Origin: Hymenopus coronatus
Lineage: Eukaryota > Arthropoda > Insecta > Mantodea > Hymenopodidae
Direction: 5' to 3'
DNA: 64,000 nt
Assembly (NCBI GenBank): GCA_030762935.1
Contig: CM060890.1
Span: 151,121,129 to 151,185,128, forward strand
Shown piece by piece: positions 59,000 through 64,000 of the stretch (the stretch's first letter is position 1; each line of letters opens with the position of its first letter). The notes under the pieces were generated by a model, which saw nothing but the letters and a program-made list of their open reading frames with translations, did no database searches and was not told the origin of the DNA. A program made the position numbers and the translations under genes.

Positions 59000-60200
59000 T
59001 TTAATTCTTAAAAAGAAAATATTTTGAGGTTAACCATTTGTTAGATTCGATAATACAAGCTGACACAACTGTCAAGTACATACATTTGTCACGTCACTTT
59101 AGATTGCCTATAATAAATTCTGTATATACTCACAAGTATAATCATTGTCTCTTGTTGTTCTTTTTTAAATAATATTATTTATTGGCCCAAAACAACTTTA
59201 TAATAAAATATTTACCTATCTAATTTTATTTTAAAATCTGAAAATAAAAAATATTATCTCAAAAAATAAATGAATAATTTCAAATGTGAAACCAGTCATA
59301 CTAGTTTAAGCTCTACTGTTCTTTTAGCTCATTCTAGTTTCTACTGCACGTTAATGGAGATAAGCATTTGTAGAAATGCTTTAAGTAATATTTCCCTGAG
59401 GATATAGTAGACTAGAGCGATCTGGTCCACAGGAAGCAACCCTAACATGCATCCGCGCCATCTGGCCACATAGCCATACAAGGCCTGAAAGATGAGAGGG
59501 AACCGAATACAAAATAAGAGTTGGAGCTTCTTCCTCTGCGTCAGACACGTTACACAGCTGTTGCTGTGATTCAGACTTTCTTAGCAAGGAAGATCGTCCA
59601 AGACTACGTTTACATGGAGATTTTATTTTAAATTCGGCATAGGCCTCTTCCTATCATCAACATTTTTATTATTTTCATTTCAGTGAGATTCTCCTGGAAT
59701 AAAATCTCAACGAAGAATGATTTGCTTGAAAATAATAAAGACATTGTTTTCTAGTTGTTTAGCCTTTTTTATTCTTAAACATTTACACATTTAGAGAATA
59801 TAAGTAATTAAATACGCCAAATAAAATTTCAATGCCCTATTAATGAAAACGTTTTTGTTTTCGAAAAACATGATTTATACAAAAATGTCATAATTTATTA
59901 AGGACGATTAGAATAGGTAGCTCAAATCTTTACCAATTTAAAATTCTGAAGTTCACCTCCATTGAGCCCACTGGGCGTTAACCCTTATGCTGTCTAGACA
60001 CCACATAGAGAATAAAAAATACTTTGATACATTTAAAGGTTAAGGGCAGTTGTAAATTGATAACATTTGTACCAAAAAATCGTCAAGAAATTGCAAATCA
60101 TGTGATTAAAACAAAAGAATAATATTGGGTAGCTTTTGCAGACCAAGGGTGACTGCTTAGGACGTGGGTTTGCACATTACATACGGAAACTACAGCAGTA
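59000..60200. other. Unassigned AT-rich sequence
   Basis: No transposon or gene recognised. A 68-codon minus-strand frame at 59381-59587 shows no domain I know. Confidence 0.4.
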
Positions 60201-60204
60201 TATA

Positions 60205-60885
60205 GCAAATCAGATGTGTTCCATTCTCTTCATCTCTGTACCAAATTATTGTTAAAGTATTCTTCTCTTTCATCGTTGTAAGTAGAAGGAGAATAAGGGC
60301 ATCCGCTAGGCTAATGTTTTAAAATGTGGTTGCTATCCGTTGCGAGCTCCCGTCTGAGAAAAGCGTTAGTACATTAAAACTGAAACCAATGACAAGGAAC
60401 ATTTCGAAAACGTCAACTGCATGAAAAAATGTATATGACATAAATAGTGTGTTTTAAGGAGATCTCCGATTTTGTCTTTAAAGGTTTTGTCTAGGTATCT
60501 CTCACCATTTACCAGTTATGCAAAAGTCATCCAGAATAAAGAAGTCTTCAGACGCTATACCCAGCATTTTATTTGCCATGTAAATATCTTAAATATAAGA
60601 GATTTTAATCAAAAGGGGGTGTTGTGTAAAGGGTAGTTGGGGTGTGTGGATATTCGTGTCGCATCCTTGGCAAATACTAAACTTAAGTATCAAGGTTGGT
60701 ACTTAACAGACATTTCGTTATTGAGCTGTGCTGCCCACAAACAGACATAAATATAATTCTAAAATTCTTTTTTTTTAATCAGAGGTTCCCAAAACATATA
60801 TTTCCGGTGAAATCTCGGTATTGAATTTTTGGGTGCAATAAAATATCTTCTCTATACACTATGTACATGGTACGTGTAGAGAAAG
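60205..60885 (+). repeat. Family A copy 16
   Basis: Contains CAGATGTGTTCCATTC, ATTTTAATCAAAAGG, GTCGCATCCTTGGCAAATAC and GGTGAAATCTCGGTATTGA. Ends in a well-preserved palindrome CTTCTCTATACACTATG...ACGTGTAGAGAAAG. The CA tract is reduced. Confidence 0.85.
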
Positions 60886-61160
60886 TTAAAATGGATTACA
60901 ATAGCCTAAGGCGAATATTTTAAAAGCTGGTTGCTATGACATTGAAATGCGGTTCTCTTTGCAAGGGCCTGGAGTAAAACAAAAGAAACAGGAATGACAA
61001 ATTCCCATTTGAGAAAAGTTTCTGTGTATTATAAAATTGAAGGGAATATCTCGAAAATATATATGGCATAAAGTACGCGTTTTAACCAGATCTATATTAT
61101 TTTTCTACTAAAGTTTTTCTATCTCTTATAGATTACTAGTTATGCAGGAGACCGGGTCAA
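60886..61160 (+). repeat. Family A 5' half, copy 17
   Basis: Head to tail after copy 16. It runs as far as the TCTCTTATAGATTAC block and stops near 61,160, followed by a short non-family stretch. Confidence 0.7.
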
Positions 61161-61194
61161 GTTAACAATGTTAACAGTTGACCATTATTAATAT

Positions 61195-61755
61195 GCTCCA
61201 CCTACATACTGTATAGAGAAGGTATTGTATTACACCCAAAAATTCGATACTGAGATTTCACCGAAAATAAATGTTTTGAGACCCCCTGAAGCCAAAAATG
61301 GCATTTTCAGAAAAAGTTCGTGTATGTCTGTGGACAGCATAGCTCAAAAATGAAAAGTTTGCTAAATACCAAACTTGATATTTAAGTTTAGTAATTCCAC
61401 GAAGATTTTCAAGAAAACCCCCCACCACCAACAACCCTTTACATGCATCATTTTTCGAAAATATTGATTTTCTCAAAAATGGCTTTAACGATTTTGATTA
61501 AAAACCGTATGTTTAATATATGTTTATGATAAATGAAATGTACATGTTACATGTTAGTTGTTTCACATAGCAACCGACTTTTAAAGGATGAGACTATCGC
61601 TTTAGCCTGTGTGTTTTCTTATTCCCCTTCTAACTTACAAGGAGCTAGTAATAAAACTATACTGCTCATGTTTTTATCTTGATTATCATGATATAAATAA
61701 CAGATTAATGTTTTGAGGACATGATGTGAATGGAACACATTAGATTTGTTACTTT
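61195..61755 (-). repeat. Family A copy 18 (inverted)
   Basis: Reverse orientation: the palindrome arm TATAGAGAAGG (61212), TTCGATACTGAGATTTCACC (61244-61263), AAAACCCCCCACCACC, AACGATTTTGATTAA (61487). Ends with AGGACATGATGTGAATGG. Confidence 0.8.
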
Positions 61756-61914
61756 CTAGTTACAAAGACCAATAAGTTGTTTAAGAGGTACGGGGCAGGA
61801 TGACTAACCATAATGTGTGATATACGGCAGTCAAACATCTCTATGCTTCCTTCCTTCCTTTTTTGTCGCTTTAAATCTTCTTTCTGAGCCAGCATGCTAC
61901 TCTTCTGTGTTTTT

Positions 61915-62590
61915 CTTTCTCTACACGTACTATGTAATTAGTGTACAAAGAAGGTATTTGTTGCCATTCACTCAAATATTCGATAACGAGATTTCACCGA
62001 AATTACACGTTTTAGGGTCCAATTTTTAGAAAAATTCCGTGTGTCCGTGAACACGATAACTCAAAAACGACGAATCCGTAATATACTAAACTTGGTATTT
62101 AAGTTTAGTACCTTCCAGGGATACAAAGCTAACATTTTGAGGAAGCTCTCCCCACCCCAAACTACCCTTTGCACTTTCTCAAAAATGACTCTAACGATTT
62201 TGATTAAAATACCATATATTTACATGGCAAATAAAATGTATATTCCGAATTTTCTGGGAACAATCTCTAAAAAACTCTTTATTCTGCATGAATTTTGCGT
62301 AACGTGTAAACCATAAGGGATAGATGCAAACAATGTAGATCTCGTGAAAACACACAATTTATGTCACATAAGTTTTTTTTTGAGTAGACCATTTCTGAGA
62401 TATTGATTGTTATTTGTTTGAGATTTAAAATACGCACGGAAATTTGCAAACTCCTGGCCATGCATAGAAACGGATGTCAATCACATGACATTCAGATTTG
62501 ACTAGGGTTTGTATTTACAATAAGACAATTATCATAAACTACTTTGAAGAATAAGCTGTTTAGCAATAGGTAATTTGTTACAGTTATATG
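61915..62590 (-). repeat. Family A copy 19 (inverted)
   Basis: Reverse orientation: CTTTCTCTACACGTACTATG (61916-61935), TTCGATAACGAGATTTCACC, CCCCACCCCAAACTACCC, CTAACGATTTTGATTAA, ACCATTTCTGAGATATT. The CA tract is absent. Confidence 0.8.
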
Positions 62591-62734
62591 AACGGAACGC
62601 ATGAGGTTTGTTCATATAAGCTTTGCTATGGTCTAAAATCCAAAATACTTCAGCACAGTTTTGGCTTAACAGGAGCATTTGTGGTTCTTCATTTTATTCT
62701 AGTTTTTCTATATTTTACTCTCTGTAGCCCCGTA

Positions 62735-63275
62735 TATATAATGTACATGGGTAGAAAAGGTGTTGTATTCCACCCAAAAATTCGATGTTAAGATTTCACC
62801 GAAAATGTTTTGGTGTCTCCTGATTCCGAAAAAAGCATTTTTAGAAAAATGTCCGCGCACGCGTATGTTTGTGGGTATCCATGTCTGTCTGTGGACAGCA
62901 TAGCTCATAAACGAAAAGTCCGTTAAATACCAAACTTTTTATTTAAGTTTAATACCTTCCAAGAATGCGATACAAAGATTCTGAAGAAAATACCCCCACC
63001 ACAAACTACCCTTTATATGGAACAAATTTTGAAAAGTTTTATTTTCTGAAAAATGGCTCTAATGATTTTGATTAAAACACCGTATATTAAAGATATGTAC
63101 ATCCCAAATAAAATTTATATCTTGAATTTTCTGGGGGATAGCCACTTAAGATCTCTTTATTCTGGATAAATTTTACACAATTTTGCATAACTGATAAATC
63201 GTAAAAGATAGACAAAATCTTACTACAGAAGATATGTAGATCTTGTCTAAATTCACAATTTATGCCCATATTTTT
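62735..63275 (-). repeat. Family A copy 20 (inverted)
   Basis: Reverse orientation: GTAGAAAAGGTG palindrome arm, TTCGATGTTAAGATTTCACC, a CG-rich tract (CGCGCACGCG), CCACCACAAACTACCC, TAATGATTTTGATTAA. Leads into the tandem block at the window end. Confidence 0.8.
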
Positions 63276-64000
63276 GTTGTCCTGGTTATTGGTTTCAATC
63301 GTAAAGTAAACATATTTTTCTCAGGCAGCGTCTGTTTTTCTTTTGTTCTGCTCCTGGCCAAGCAATAACAATCGCATAGCGACAGATTTTAAAACATTTG
63401 ACTAAGACTATGATTTAGCTTAGCGTATTTATTCCCTTTAACTTGTAAGGATCTAGCTAATAAGAACATTCTGCTAATGTTTACCTTGGTGTGGAAATAT
63501 AGATAATATTTTTTGAGAAGTTTGTTGTCCTGGTTACCGTTTCTTTGTTATTGGTTTCAATCGTAAAGTAAACATATTTTTCTCAGGAAGTGTCTGTTTT
63601 TCTTTTGTTCTGCTCCTGGCCAAGCAATAACAATCGCATAGCGACAGCTTTTAAAACATTTGACTAAGACTATGATTTAGCTTAGCGTATTTATTCCCTT
63701 CTACTTATAAGGATCTAGCTAATAAGAACTTTCTGCTAATGTTTACCTTGGTGTGGAAATATAAATAATATTTTTTGAGAAGTTTGTTGTCCTGGTAACC
63801 GTTTCTATGTTATTGGTTTCAATCGTAAAGTAAACATATTTTTCTCATGAAGTGTCTGTTTTTCTTTTGTTCTGCTCCTGGCCAAGCAATAACAATCGCA
63901 TAGCGAAAGCTTTTAAAACATTTGACTAACACTATGATTTAGCTTAGGGTATTCCCTTCTACTTATAAGGATCTAGCTAATAAGAACATTCTGCTAATGT
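63276..64000. repeat. 262 bp tandem repeat running off the window
   Basis: The block starting GGTTTCAATCGTAAAG recurs at 63291, 63553 and 63815, spacing 262 bp, with over 95% identity by eye. The first copy has GGCAGCG where later ones have GGAAGTG or TGAAGTG. It contains pieces resembling the inverted 5' part of family A (AGCAATAACAATCGCATAGC, TTTATTCCCTTCTACTTATA). The array continues beyond 64000. Confidence 0.95.

Overview
This is a window of repeat-rich, AT-rich animal nuclear DNA. Three things point to that: introns with GTAAGT donors and pyrimidine-AG acceptors, several metazoan transposon classes (non-LTR retrotransposons, Helitron, mariner, pogo-like, tRNA-derived SINEs, and a Polinton/Maverick- or adintovirus-like type-B DNA polymerase), and long minisatellites. 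There is no bacterial-style gene packing. A mollusc or another marine invertebrate is my guess, from SINE style and overall texture only; I cannot name a species.

The only host gene I can support is on the + strand and is seen through two exons. One (26154-26293) encodes the C-terminal half of an immunoglobulin domain. The other (56791-56896) encodes the N-terminal half of an EGF domain. The first ends in phase 1 and the second begins in phase 1, so they splice in frame. Ig followed by EGF recalls neuregulin/Vein-type EGFR ligands, but the family call is tentative. The intron between them is 30.5 kb, and roughly 70% of it is tandem arrays: 60 bp units (27.57-29.94 kb), 80 bp units (30.16-31.01 kb), 71 bp units (33.47-43.04 kb), GT-rich 57 bp units (44.90-46.33 kb), 90 bp units (49.29-56.00 kb), and a 104-105 bp array made from the 5' part of the EGF exon plus upstream intron (56.0-56.79 kb).

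Upstream of the Ig exon the window is a stack of transposons. At 876-9972 lies an element with very long terminal inverted repeats around a multiply broken polymerase. Its left arm carries an inverted copy of the polymerase 3' end. At 10.3-10.9 kb there is a SINE with a perfect 24 bp hairpin and a possible Penelope endonuclease remnant, and at 12.34-13.43 kb a 105/108 bp minisatellite. At 14-19.7 kb is a Jockey-type LINE broken by a Helitron helicase remnant and a pogo-like fragment. At 22.1-25.57 kb is a second LINE with a fold-back mariner inserted in its reverse transcriptase.

One dispersed family of about 0.85 kb (here 'family A') occurs about 20 times on both strands, often head to tail. 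It has an internal CA tract and a terminal palindrome, and looks like a non-autonomous Helentron-type element. It abuts the Ig exon splice acceptor, flanks the polymerase element, and makes up most of the sequence from 57 kb to the right edge. Coordinates of repeats and of decayed transposons are read by eye and may be off by tens of bases.
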